A stretch of DNA of 14,376 nt from CALMEC01 sp031372145 (GCA_031372145.1 JANMKR010000083.1:1-14376), one strand, 5' to 3'; positions 5,697 through 12,933 are shown, numbered from the stretch's first letter. The notes: generated by a model from the letters alone, not told the origin. A program made the numbers and translations.

Positions 5697-5936
5697 ATGA
5701 GAAAGAAGCGGAAACCAGCACACGGGATTCAGCAGCTCTACGGGCAGGAAACGCAGTTGATCGAAACCCACGGCGTCGAACATCCCGGTCCCGATCAGGG
5801 ACAGTTCCCCACCTCGTCCGATCAGCCATTGGCAGGCGACCGGGCGTTTGAGTCCGTGTCCGAAGAGGCGCGCGCTGTGCCGGCGGACCGCCGGAGCGCG
5901 ACCAGGGGCAACGGCACCCACGACCCGCGACCGTGA
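5697..5936 (+). CDS. 79-aa hydrophilic protein, unknown function
   Basis: ATG 5697 is preceded by AGAGGTG with short spacing. The product is basic at the N-terminus (MRKKRKP), then rich in Gln, Glu, Pro and Asp, with no membrane segment, no cysteine and no recognised domain. The other strand and the other frames have longer open stretches here, so the call rests on the ribosome binding site, on acceptable codon third positions, and on its place in a rightward series of small stress-type genes. It could be a small disordered stress protein or a non-coding stretch. No function is proposed. Confidence 0.5.
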   Translation: MRKKRKPAHGIQQLYGQETQLIETHGVEHPGPDQGQFPTSSDQPLAGDRAFESVSEEARAVPADRRSATRGNGTHDPRP

Positions 5937-5937
5937 C

Positions 5938-6055
5938 GATGGCGGCGTGACGCCACCAGCGGACCTCGAGGTGAACGACCGAGATGCTCGTCAACGAGAT
6001 TGAGGCCGTCGATGGCGTGACCGCGGTTTCCGATCGGATGCCAGCGGGCATGTAG
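5938..6055 (+). pseudogene. Possible remnant of a BON-type domain
   Basis: Frame one reads DGGVTPPADLEVNDR (5938-5982). After one extra base, the frame starting at 5984 reads MLVNEIEAVDGVTAVSDRM, then stops at 6053-6055. Joined, these resemble the second half of a BON repeat (G-x-VTL-x-G-x-V, then a helix, then V-x-GV-x-x-V-x-x-x-L). The fragment lacks a start, the first half of the domain and any ribosome binding site. It overlaps a promoter candidate, so the likeness could be chance. Confidence 0.25.
6026..6051 (+). promoter_or_regulatory. SigB/SigF-type promoter candidate for the GlsB-like gene
   Basis: GTTTCC, 14 nt, GGGCAT. The -10 differs from GGGTAT by one base. The predicted start is near 6058, about 55 nt before ATG 6113. 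Confidence 0.42.
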
Positions 6056-6112
6056 GGGTCACACGGTCGCGCTCTTGCGCGGCAATTCGGCTTCTTCGAA
6101 AGGAGATCGTCA

Positions 6113-6394
6113 ATGGGCATCTTGGGTTGGATCCTCCTCGGGATCGTCGCCGGCGTGATCGCCAAGGCGCTGCTCCCCGGCTCGCAGCCGGGCGGCATCA
6201 TCGTCACCACCTTGATCGGGATCGCAGGGGCGCTGATCGCAGGATTCGTCGCACGGGCGCTGGGTCTTGGTGATCCGATCGACGAGTTCTTCGATGTCAG
6301 CACCTGGTTGGCCGCGATCGTCGGCGCGGTCGTGCTTCTGGTCGCCTGGGGAGCGATCGCCGGCCGAAAAGGCAGGCATCATGCGGCCCATTGA
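6113..6394 (+). CDS. GlsB/YeaQ/YmgE family stress-response membrane protein
   Basis: A 93-aa protein with the family layout. Helix one, GILGWILLGIVAGVIAKALLPG (2-23), ends in the typical AKxLxPG turn. Helix two, GGIIVTTLIGIAGALIAGFVARALG (27-51), carries the G-x-x-G-A-x-I/L-G/A pattern. Helix three lies at about 64-84, followed by a basic tail. The third helix and tail make it slightly longer than the roughly 80-aa members. The start is fixed by AAAGGAG seven bases upstream. The family is general-stress associated; its biochemical role is unknown. A SigB-type box precedes it and a strong hairpin follows it. Confidence 0.9.
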   Translation: MGILGWILLGIVAGVIAKALLPGSQPGGIIVTTLIGIAGALIAGFVARALGLGDPIDEFFDVSTWLAAIVGAVVLLVAWGAIAGRKGRHHAAH

Positions 6395-6415
6395 CAACAC
6401 GTGTGTCGGAGCTGT

Positions 6416-6452
6416 GGTGCCGCTCTCGTGTGTCAGGCACGAGAGCGGCACC
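6416..6452. terminator. Perfect 15-bp hairpin after the GlsB-like gene
   Basis: GGTGCCGCTCTCGTG (6416-6430) pairs fully with CACGAGAGCGGCACC (6438-6452) around a 7-nt loop. There is no T-run. It begins 21 nt after the stop and separates this gene from the SpoIIE gene. It is probably a terminator of the T-less kind common in high-G+C bacteria; mRNA protection or an operator are alternatives. Confidence 0.65.
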
Positions 6453-6605
6453 GGCAACGCGACGGCGCACCTCGAGAACGGCAACCGAAATGCAGCGGGG
6501 TAAGAAGGCTGACAACGTGACCGGTGTAGGGTGCGACGCGGTGTTCGCATTGGAGCGCTGCACGCACGACCAGGCGCACAACACGATCATTCGCGATCCA
6601 ACCAC

Positions 6606-9600
6606 ATGACGAAGGTCTCAGGATCGCTGCTCGATCCCGGACGCCTTGCGGCCGTGGCCGCAACCGGTCTGCTTGACACTGGCCCCGAGGAGCCCTTCGA
6701 CCGGCTCGCCCGGCTCGCTGCGCACGTGTTGGAGACGCCCTATGCATTCATCACCGTGGTCGATGCGCGCAGGGCGTTCTGGAAGAGTTGCATCGGCATC
6801 GAGGTCGAACGCATCGAGGACCGCCAGAATGTGGTCGAGGAGTCGTTCTGTCAGTACGTGATCGCGACGAGCGAGCCGCTCCTCGTCGATGACACGCGGC
6901 TCAGCCCGATCACCAACGGCAATCCTTCCCTCGGCTCCATAGGAGTCGCCTGGGCTGGCTACCCGGTCTGCGCTCCCGACGGTCACGTGCTCGGCACGTT
7001 CTGCATCGTCGACACAAAGCCACGGAATTGGACTGAGCGGGATGCGGTGACCCTGGGCGCCCTTGCCGCCGCGGCGTCAACGGAGATCGAGCTTCGAATG
7101 AGCCTGCGTGAAACCCAGGACGTCCGTCGCAACCTGGAGGCGTTCAGCCACCTCGCCCAACGTCTCACGTCGACCGCCACGCAGATCGATGCGGCGGTGG
7201 CGATCCTGAGCGTCGGACGGCTGCTCGCGGGTGCGACGGGTGGTTCGATCAGGCTCTTGTCCGACGATGATCGTACGCTCGACCTGGTGCGGGCGGAGGG
7301 CGTCTCGGAACGGTTCGTCGAGCAACTGGGCGCATCGATCGCGATCGACGCGCAACTGGCCTGCGCGCAGGCGTTCCGGTCCCGGCAACCGGTCGCTTTG
7401 CGTTCACGCGACGAGATCGTCGCCAACTTGCCGGCGACGCTCCAGGTAATCGGCGACGTCCCCGTCGACGCATTCATCTGCCTGCCGCTGTGCACTGACG
7501 ATGTCGCGTTCGGCGTCGTCACCTTGTCGTTTTCCGAGGCGAGCCAACTCGCCCATGCCGAGACCTCGGTCATCACGACGCTGGTACGACAGGCCGCCCA
7601 GGCACTCGCACGTATTCGCCTGAACGATGCGGAGGAACGCGCCCGCGCCAACCTCGAACGCCTCCAGACGGTGACCGCCGGGCTTTCACGAGCCGTGTCG
7701 ATGGAGGACGTCGCGGCCATCGCGGTGACAAACAGCGTCGCAGCGCTCGGTGCCGATCGCGGCACCCTGTCGTTGGTGAGTGACGACGGCAGGACGCTCG
7801 AGATCGTCGCGTCGCACGGCTATGACGACGCACGCACCGAGCCTTGGCGGACATACGCGTTCGCGACTGATGGACGCCAGACGCTGGCACGACTCGTGGG
7901 CGCACCCCGGTTCTTCGACGACGCGCAGGAGGTCCACAACTGCTATCCGTGGTTGGGTCCCAACATCGAGCGAAGCGGCGACCGGGCATGGGCGGCACTC
8001 CCGCTGGCGACCCCCACACGAACGTTCGGTGTGCTCCTTCTGGGCCTCCGCCGGCCGCGGCGCTTCAGCGTCACTGAGCGCTCGCTGATGATGACGATCG
8101 CAGATCAGACCTGCGGGGCGCTGGAGCGAGCCCGCCTGCACATGTTGATGGAACAGGCGGGCCGCCAGGCCGCGTTCGTCAACGCCGCAATCGCGCGAAT
8201 CGATGGTGTGCCAACTGAGCGCGAGCGTGCAGCTGCACTGGCCGCGGTCCTGGTTCCCGATCTGGCCGACTATGCATCGGTCGAGTTGCAACGGCCAGAT
8301 GGATCACGAGGCGTCGCGGCCGTCGCCCATCGCGATCCGCTGAAGACCTCGCTCTTGCATGAGCACAGGCAACGCTGCGCCCGCAACGGCGACGATTCCG
8401 GAGGGCTCGCGCTCGCGATGCACACGATGCAACCGGCGCTGCATGCCCACCCGACTCAGACGTTGATCACCGCCCAGATGGACGACCCCGGTCAACCCGA
8501 TGTGCCGCAGCAGCTCGGCCCGACCTCGTGCATCTTCATGCCGCTGGTCGTGGCAGGACGCGCAAGCGGGGGCCTGCTCCTCGCGCGTTGCGGCGACCGC
8601 GAATCGCTGGGCGACGCCGAACTCGCCACCGCCCAAGAGCTCGCGACGCATGCCGCGCTGTCGATCGAAAACGCGCGCCTCTATGAAGAAGAGCATCACA
8701 TCGCCCAGACGCTGCAACGCAGCCTGTTGCCCGAGGTACTTCCCCGGGTCGACGGCATCCAACTGGCCGCGTCCTACCTGCCGGCCGGCGATGCCAACGA
8801 AGTCGGCGGGGACTTCTTCGACGTCTTTGCCACATCGGACGGTTGGGTCGCGATGGTCGGGGATGTGTGCGGTAAGGGACCGGAGGCGGCCAAGCTCACG
8901 GCGTTGTGCCGCTACACGATCCGGGCAGCGACGCTCGTCGACGACGAGGGCCCACCGAGCCGCCTGGTCGAGCTGTTGAACCGGGCGATTCTGGCGAACT
9001 CGCCCGCGTTGGATTTCTGCACGATCGCGGTCGTGCGGTTTCGCCGTGGCACCGACGGGGTCGTTCATGCAACCTGCTGTGTCGCCGGTCATCCGCCGAT
9101 TCTCATCGCGAGGTCACACGGCAGGGTGGACACGGTCAACTCGCCGGGTGGGCTGGTCGGCGTGTCGCCGGACACGACATACGGTGACGTCGATGTGGCG
9201 CTCGATCCCGGTGACACGCTGCTGCTCTACACCGACGGCCTGACCGAAGCCCGTGCCGGACAGGGACAGTTCTTCGGCGAGCCGCGTCTGAGCCGCCTGC
9301 TCTCGACCACCCCATGCGCCTCGGCCACGGCAACGATCGACGCGGTTGAGCGCGAGCTGGCGGCGTTCCAGGACGGCGCGCCATTGCGTGATGACGTCGC
9401 GGTGCTCGCCGTGTGCGTCGAGCCAAGCCACGTCCAGGCCCCGCGCGCACCGTTGTTCAACGGCAGTCCGACGACTCCCACGGTGGACCTGGCACACGGT
9501 GGGACGGCAACGGCGAGAGAGCGGCACCACATGGAGCAGCGACACTTCAGCCGGACCCTCACGATCGATCCTCTGCAGCTCGCCTCGCTCAGGTCCTCCT

Positions 9601-9932
9601 TGCGCACCTGGCTCGGCGATCGCGGTGTGGAGCCAGGTGCGATGGACGACCTGGTGCTTGCGTGCAACGAGGCGTGCTCGAATGCGATGGAGCACGCGTT
9701 CGGCGCGCGCGGCGGCACGATTGAGGCCTCCGTGGCCGTCGATCAATCGGACGTCGTCGTCACGGTGCAAGACGACGGGAGCTGGAGCGAGGTACCGGCC
9801 AAGGGCAATCGCGGACGTGGCCTCAACATCATCCGAGCGGTGATGGACGATGTCACGATCGATCGCGCGACGGGGGGCACCACGCTGACGATGCGACGTG
9901 CCGTCGACGACCTCGTGCGCCCGACCACGTAG
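6606..9932 (+). CDS. Multi-GAF SpoIIE-type PP2C phosphatase fused to an RsbW-like HATPase
   Basis: A 1108-aa cytoplasmic sensor-switch protein with no membrane segment. Domains in order: GAF1 (about 18-165), GAF2 (about 175-340), GAF3 (about 350-515), GAF4 (about 525-695), a short helical linker ending EEEHHIAQTLQRSLLPE, the SpoIIE/PP2C phosphatase (about 705-935), a linker, and an RsbW-type HATPase (about 985-1105). Phosphatase metal motifs are intact: GGDFFD (734-739), GDVCGKG (752-758), YTDGLTEA (875-882), DDVAVL (929-934). HATPase motifs are intact too: NEACSNAMEHA (1021-1031), DDGSW (1056-1060), GRGL (1070-1073). It should sense ligands or redox state through GAF domains, dephosphorylate a STAS antagonist, and also carry anti-sigma kinase activity. 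ATG 6606 is used because GAF1 begins shortly after; its ribosome binding site is poor, and an in-frame GTG lies at 6531. It has no SigB-type box, unlike its neighbours. Confidence 0.95.
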   Translation: MTKVSGSLLDPGRLAAVAATGLLDTGPEEPFDRLARLAAHVLETPYAFITVVDARRAFWKSCIGIEVERIEDRQNVVEESFCQYVIATSEPLLVDDTRLSPITNGNPSLGSIGVAWAGYPVCAPDGHVLGTFCIVDTKPRNWTERDAVTLGALAAAASTEIELRMSLRETQDVRRNLEAFSHLAQRLTSTATQIDAAVAILSVGRLLAGATGGSIRLLSDDDRTLDLVRAEGVSERFVEQLGASIAIDAQLACAQAFRSRQPVALRSRDEIVANLPATLQVIGDVPVDAFICLPLCTDDVAFGVVTLSFSEASQLAHAETSVITTLVRQAAQALARIRLNDAEERARANLERLQTVTAGLSRAVSMEDVAAIAVTNSVAALGADRGTLSLVSDDGRTLEIVASHGYDDARTEPWRTYAFATDGRQTLARLVGAPRFFDDAQEVHNCYPWLGPNIERSGDRAWAALPLATPTRTFGVLLLGLRRPRRFSVTERSLMMTIADQTCGALERARLHMLMEQAGRQAAFVNAAIARIDGVPTERERAAALAAVLVPDLADYASVELQRPDGSRGVAAVAHRDPLKTSLLHEHRQRCARNGDDSGGLALAMHTMQPALHAHPTQTLITAQMDDPGQPDVPQQLGPTSCIFMPLVVAGRASGGLLLARCGDRESLGDAELATAQELATHAALSIENARLYEEEHHIAQTLQRSLLPEVLPRVDGIQLAASYLPAGDANEVGGDFFDVFATSDGWVAMVGDVCGKGPEAAKLTALCRYTIRAATLVDDEGPPSRLVELLNRAILANSPALDFCTIAVVRFRRGTDGVVHATCCVAGHPPILIARSHGRVDTVNSPGGLVGVSPDTTYGDVDVALDPGDTLLLYTDGLTEARAGQGQFFGEPRLSRLLSTTPCASATATIDAVERELAAFQDGAPLRDDVAVLAVCVEPSHVQAPRAPLFNGSPTTPTVDLAHGGTATARERHHMEQRHFSRTLTIDPLQLASLRSSLRTWLGDRGVEPGAMDDLVLACNEACSNAMEHAFGARGGTIEASVAVDQSDVVVTVQDDGSWSEVPAKGNRGRGLNIIRAVMDDVTIDRATGGTTLTMRRAVDDLVRPTT

Positions 9933-9946
9933 TGCTCGCATTTGGA

Positions 9947-9986
9947 GACCTGGAGGTGACCATGTGCATCGGCCACCTCGCAGGTC
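9947..9986. terminator. Bidirectional hairpin between SpoIIE and CsbD genes
   Basis: GACCTGGAGGTG (9947-9958) pairs with CACCTC (9974-9979) and CAGGTC (9981-9986) with one bulged G and a 15-nt loop. It lies in the 66-nt gap between convergent genes and probably serves both. Confidence 0.6.
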
Positions 9987-9998
9987 ATCCGGTGTCAG

Positions 9999-10187
9999 TC
10001 AGTCGGCGATCTTCTTGACCGCATCCTTCGCGTCGTCGATGGCGTCGCGAACCTTCCCACCCGCTTGCTTGAGCTTGCCCTTGGCCTGCTGGTCGCGGCC
10101 CGCTGCCTGCTGAGCATCGTCGTCGCGCAGGTTGCCGATCGCCTCCTTGGCCTTGCCGGTCATCTCATCGAGCTTGCCCTCGCCCAT
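9999..10187 (-). CDS. csbD: CsbD family general-stress protein
   Basis: A 62-aa, highly charged, helix-prone protein with the family signature GKLDEMTGKAKEAIGNL near the N-terminus and the later repeat-like QQAKGKLKQAGGKVRDAIDDAKDAV. Length and composition are typical. Its molecular function is unknown; in Bacillus subtilis csbD belongs to the SigB regulon. ATG 10187 follows GAAAGGGGAGACC, a strong ribosome binding site. One of the two best SigB-type promoters in the window lies about 40 nt upstream, consistent with that known control. It converges on the SpoIIE gene, with a shared hairpin between them. Confidence 0.93.
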   Translation of the reverse strand: MGEGKLDEMTGKAKEAIGNLRDDDAQQAAGRDQQAKGKLKQAGGKVRDAIDDAKDAVKKIAD

Positions 10188-10223
10188 GGTCTCCCCTTTC
10201 GGTTGGAACTGTTTTGCTTCGGT

Positions 10224-10249
10224 CTACCCCGTCGCCGCCGGGGCAAAAC
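10224..10249 (-). promoter_or_regulatory. SigB/SigF-type promoter for csbD (one of the two best matches)
   Basis: Read on the minus strand: GTTTTG, 14 nt, GGGTAG. The -10 lies 37 nt before ATG 10187. The target gene family is SigB-controlled in Bacillus, so this site anchors the whole motif series. Confidence 0.75.
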
Positions 10250-10278
10250 ACCAGCGTCCCTGTCCGGCGCGACGACGC

Positions 10279-10303
10279 GTTTGTCCGGCGCGCCACCGGG
10301 CAA
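10279..10303 (+). promoter_or_regulatory. SigB/SigF-type promoter candidate for the metallo-beta-lactamase-like gene
   Basis: GTTTGT, 13 nt, GGGCAA, with the -10 about 62 nt before GTG 10366. The -10 is the weaker GGGCA form. The direct repeat TGTCCGGCGCG (10261-10271 and 10282-10292) overlaps the -35 and spacer. Confidence 0.4.
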
Positions 10304-10365
10304 CAATCGGTCTGCACAGATCCCGACAGGCGACGCGAAGAACAGACAGGCAAGATTGAGCATCA

Positions 10366-11028
10366 GTGACTGACCCGATGACGCGCATCCTCCCGCTCGA
10401 CGAGGTGGGCAGCTTTGCCTGGATCGCCCATCCCGACGAGAGCATGCAGCGTGCCTCGTCGGCCATCGTCACCGCGAGCGGGACGCTCGTTGTCGACCCG
10501 ATCGACTTCGACGGCCTCGATGCTGCGTTGAGCCGGATCGGTGTGGTCGCCGGCGTTGTCCAGCTCCTGGATCGCCACAATCGCGATGTGGCTGCCATCT
10601 CCGCGCGGCTCTCGGTCCCCGTGCTCGTCCCCGGCGCCCTCGCCGGACGTGGCGAGCCCCTCGTGGTCCCGGGGGTACAGGAGCGCATGGTGCTCGCCAT
10701 GCCCGGATGGAACGAAGCGGCCCTTTGGATTCCGGAGCGTCGAATGCTGATCTGCGCCGAAGCCATTGGCACCGCGCCGTATTACCAGGCGCGCGACACG
10801 GACGTGCTCGGCGTCCACCCGTTCCTGCGCCTGCGGCCGCCCACCGGCGCCTTGTCGGGGATCGCCCCATCGGTGATCGTCGTCGGACATGGCCCGCCGG
10901 TCGTCGACGACGCGGCTTGGGCCCTTGCCGCTGCGCTGCGCCAAAGCCGTCGGGACCTGCCGCGCGCATGGCTGCGCGGCGCGCGACGGATCATCCACCG
11001 AAAACGCCACGACTGGTCTGCCTCGTAG
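10366..11028 (+). CDS. Metallo-beta-lactamase-fold-like protein lacking the usual metal ligands
   Basis: A 220-aa protein whose strand order follows the metallo-beta-lactamase fold: SSAIVTASGTLVVDPID (31-47), GVVQLLDRHNRDVAAISARLSVPVLVP (63-89), MLICAEAIG (127-135) and SVIVVGHGPPVV (169-180). In normal members the second block is H-x-H-x-D-H. Here it is DRHNRD (69-74), so only part of the ligand set remains. The third-block Asp and final His positions are also unclear, though GHGPPV keeps the typical last motif. It may be a non-catalytic or altered-metal homologue. The GTG start is uncertain: ATG 10378 is in frame four codons later, and neither has a strong ribosome binding site. It is monocistronic by appearance, with a weak SigB-type box. 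Confidence 0.72.
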   Translation: MTDPMTRILPLDEVGSFAWIAHPDESMQRASSAIVTASGTLVVDPIDFDGLDAALSRIGVVAGVVQLLDRHNRDVAAISARLSVPVLVPGALAGRGEPLVVPGVQERMVLAMPGWNEAALWIPERRMLICAEAIGTAPYYQARDTDVLGVHPFLRLRPPTGALSGIAPSVIVVGHGPPVVDDAAWALAAALRQSRRDLPRAWLRGARRIIHRKRHDWSAS

Positions 11029-11046
11029 GAGCGGTCTCCAATCGAC

Positions 11047-11072
11047 GTTTCTTGGTGACCACCGCGGGGTAG
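11047..11072 (+). promoter_or_regulatory. SigB/SigF-type promoter for osmC
   Basis: GTTTCT, 14 nt, GGGTAG. The predicted start is near 11079, leaving a leader of about 147 nt before ATG 11226 in which I see no other gene. Confidence 0.68.
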
Positions 11073-11225
11073 ATGTGATCTCAGCGGGCGTGGTTCTCGT
11101 CGCCGGGGGCCGGGGGCCGGTCGGAAACCGCGTTCCCTCCCTCGCTTCTGCGACACGCCCGCTGAGGCGACCTGGTTGCCCCGGCACGTGAGGCCGCCGA
11201 TACCACCACGACGAAAGGCTCGACC

Positions 11226-11672
11226 ATGCCGACGCGTACCGCGCAGACCGTTTGGAGGGGCTCGCTCGAGACGGGCAGTGGACAAGTCGAGCTGGCGAGT
11301 TCGCATGCCGGCCGATACGACGTCTCGTTTCCCAGGCGAGCCGCCGACAGCGCCAGCGGCACCACGAGTCCCGAAGAACTGATCGCCGCGGCGCATTCGT
11401 CGTGCTACGCAATGCAGCTCTCTGCGCTCATCGGCGCTGCGGGAGGAACCGTGCAGCGCCTCGAGGTCACCGGCGATGTCTCACTTGGTCCCGATCCGGC
11501 AGGAGGCTTCCGCCTGACCGGCATTAACATCACGGTGGGGGGTGACGTGCAGGGACTCGATGCCGAGACCTACACCCGACTCACCGGCGAGGCGAAGGCC
11601 GGCTGCCCGGTCAGCAAAGCGCTCATCGGTGTCGAGATTGCCGTCAACATCCAGACACCGACCCTCGCCTGA
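11226..11672 (+). CDS. osmC: OsmC family peroxiredoxin
   Basis: A 148-aa protein matching the OsmC subgroup of OsmC/Ohr thiol peroxidases, which reduce organic hydroperoxides in the cytoplasm. The N-terminal strands (TAQTVWRGSLETGSGQVEL) and the SPEELIAAAHSSCYAMQLSAL block carry the peroxidatic Cys60. The resolving Cys127 lies in AGCPVSKAL. The central TSPEELIAAAHSSC wording and the full length are as expected. ATG 11226 has GAAAGG about 8 nt upstream. A SigB-type promoter lies about 150 nt before it, in keeping with stress induction of this family. Confidence 0.93.
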   Translation: MPTRTAQTVWRGSLETGSGQVELASSHAGRYDVSFPRRAADSASGTTSPEELIAAAHSSCYAMQLSALIGAAGGTVQRLEVTGDVSLGPDPAGGFRLTGINITVGGDVQGLDAETYTRLTGEAKAGCPVSKALIGVEIAVNIQTPTLA

Positions 11673-11712
11673 CGTCCCGGATACCGACGCCGGCTCTCAT
11701 CGCGTACGGGGT

Positions 11713-11738
11713 GTTTCGGACCGGCGAGGTTCGGGAAC
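11713..11738 (+). promoter_or_regulatory. SigB/SigF-type promoter for the four-helix membrane protein
   Basis: GTTTCG, 14 nt, GGGAAC. The -10 ends only 9 nt before ATG 11748, so transcription would begin about at the start codon, giving a leaderless mRNA or implying a later start. Confidence 0.45.
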
Positions 11739-11747
11739 GAGGACTGC

Positions 11748-12536
11748 ATGAAGATGCCCACACGCTTCCGACGAAATGACCCCGACCTCCGCGTCGACGA
11801 CCAATCAGACCAGCGTCTGACTGACGATCATGTGGTCGAGGATCCAACCGCCGATGTTCGACACGAACGGGTCACGGGCGATGTTCGCGACGGCGACGCG
11901 ATGTCGGACGGTCGGGATGGTGCGACCACAGCCGCGCAGCCCGACGACGACGTGGTCGCGACGTCCCGGGAGGTCGTGACCAGGCAAGTGCTGCGCATCC
12001 CGTCGTTCTCGGTGATCGCGCCGATCGCCGGGTGGCTCGCCGCCTGGGGCGCCGCCGCGCTTGCGACGGTCGCGGTGATCGAGGCCGGCGTCGCGGTCGG
12101 ATTCGGATTCGGCATCGCCGATGGCTCCATCGACGTCGACAGCGGATTCTGGGCCGGATTCTGGACCCTCGTGATCCAGGCAGGCGCGTTCCTGCTCGGC
12201 GGCTACGTCGCCGGCCGCATGGCGCGCACCCGGGCGGTCGCCCACGCCGTCCTCGTCTGGTTCGTCGCAATGGCGGCAACGGCCGCGGATGCGATCGTCG
12301 TTGCGAGCGGCGACAGTCGGTCCAGCGTGCTCGCACCCTTGCGCCTGCCGCAATGGGCCGGACTCGACTACGACAACACCGTGGTCATCCCGTTGATCAT
12401 CTTCGCGGCGGGAGCATTTGTCGCGGTCGTCATCGGAGGTTCATTGGCGGCGGGTGCGAACCGGCTCGAGACCAAGGATGCAGACAGCACCACCCATCAA
12501 CGAGACGCCCACAGCGGACGGACGCAGGCAGCGTAG
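11748..12536 (+). CDS. Four-helix membrane protein with long acidic N-terminus
   Basis: A 262-aa protein. Residues 1-80 are hydrophilic, very rich in Asp and Arg, and probably disordered. Four hydrophobic segments follow at about 88-112, 134-157, 163-186 and 212-234, then a polar tail. Segment two is rich in Gly and Trp, with GGYVAGRMAR at its end. No catalytic motif or named family is recognised. GAGGAC lies 3 nt before ATG 11748, but the promoter candidate at 11713-11738 would leave almost no leader; ATG 11901 is an in-frame alternative that keeps all helices. Two small genes follow closely (42 nt, then 1 nt), so the three may form an operon. Confidence 0.78.
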   Translation: MKMPTRFRRNDPDLRVDDQSDQRLTDDHVVEDPTADVRHERVTGDVRDGDAMSDGRDGATTAAQPDDDVVATSREVVTRQVLRIPSFSVIAPIAGWLAAWGAAALATVAVIEAGVAVGFGFGIADGSIDVDSGFWAGFWTLVIQAGAFLLGGYVAGRMARTRAVAHAVLVWFVAMAATAADAIVVASGDSRSSVLAPLRLPQWAGLDYDNTVVIPLIIFAAGAFVAVVIGGSLAAGANRLETKDADSTTHQRDAHSGRTQAA

Positions 12537-12578
12537 CGGTCTGCCGTGTACGGCCACATTCCGCGAGCCAGGAGACCC

Positions 12579-12932
12579 ATGACGATGGTGACGAGGATGG
12601 ATGGGCATGACATGGACGACGTGGTGATCTTCCTCGCCGAACCACCGACGCCCGAACCCATGCCAGGGCCGCTCGTCGTGCCGGAGCCGGGTCCGGTGCC
12701 AAGCACGCCGGCAGAGATCCCAAGCATCCCCGAGCCGACCCCCGATCCCGTACCGCCGATCGAGTTGCCCGCAGATCCGGTCGGGCCCCCTGACCTGACG
12801 CCCCGCGCGAGCCACCCCAGATCACGGACCCCGTGCTCTCGAGCCGACCCGCGCGACGCTCCCGGACGGGACGCCAGAACCACCGTCACGACGACGCCGC
12901 CATCACGCGGACGTCGCCAGGCCCAAACGTGA
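12579..12932 (+). CDS. Proline-rich small protein, unknown function
   Basis: A 117-aa protein. ATG 12579 is supported by CAGGAG seven bases upstream. After the acidic start MDGHDMDDVVIFLAEPP come PxP/PEP repeats across residues 24-68 (PTPEPMPGP, PEPGPVPSTP, PEPTPDPVPP), suggesting an extended, disordered chain. From about residue 72 the composition switches to Arg, Ser and Thr. No signal peptide, helix or cysteine-rich motif is seen. The reverse strand has an open frame of similar length, but without a ribosome binding site. It lies 42 nt after the membrane-protein gene and 1 nt before the next gene. The switch in composition could mean a frameshift near 12790, but this cannot be shown here. 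Confidence 0.58.
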   Translation: MTMVTRMDGHDMDDVVIFLAEPPTPEPMPGPLVVPEPGPVPSTPAEIPSIPEPTPDPVPPIELPADPVGPPDLTPRASHPRSRTPCSRADPRDAPGRDARTTVTTTPPSRGRRQAQT

Positions 12933-12933
12933 G

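Noticed and set aside
5263..6303. Long leftward open frame of 346 codons
   Set aside because: It covers the 79-aa gene, the terminator region and most of the GlsB gene on the opposite strand, lacks domain features, and is typical of high-G+C antisense frames.
6498..6503. GGGTAA as a possible SigB-type -10 for the SpoIIE gene
   Set aside because: Nothing like GTTT lies 13-16 nt upstream, so the box is incomplete.
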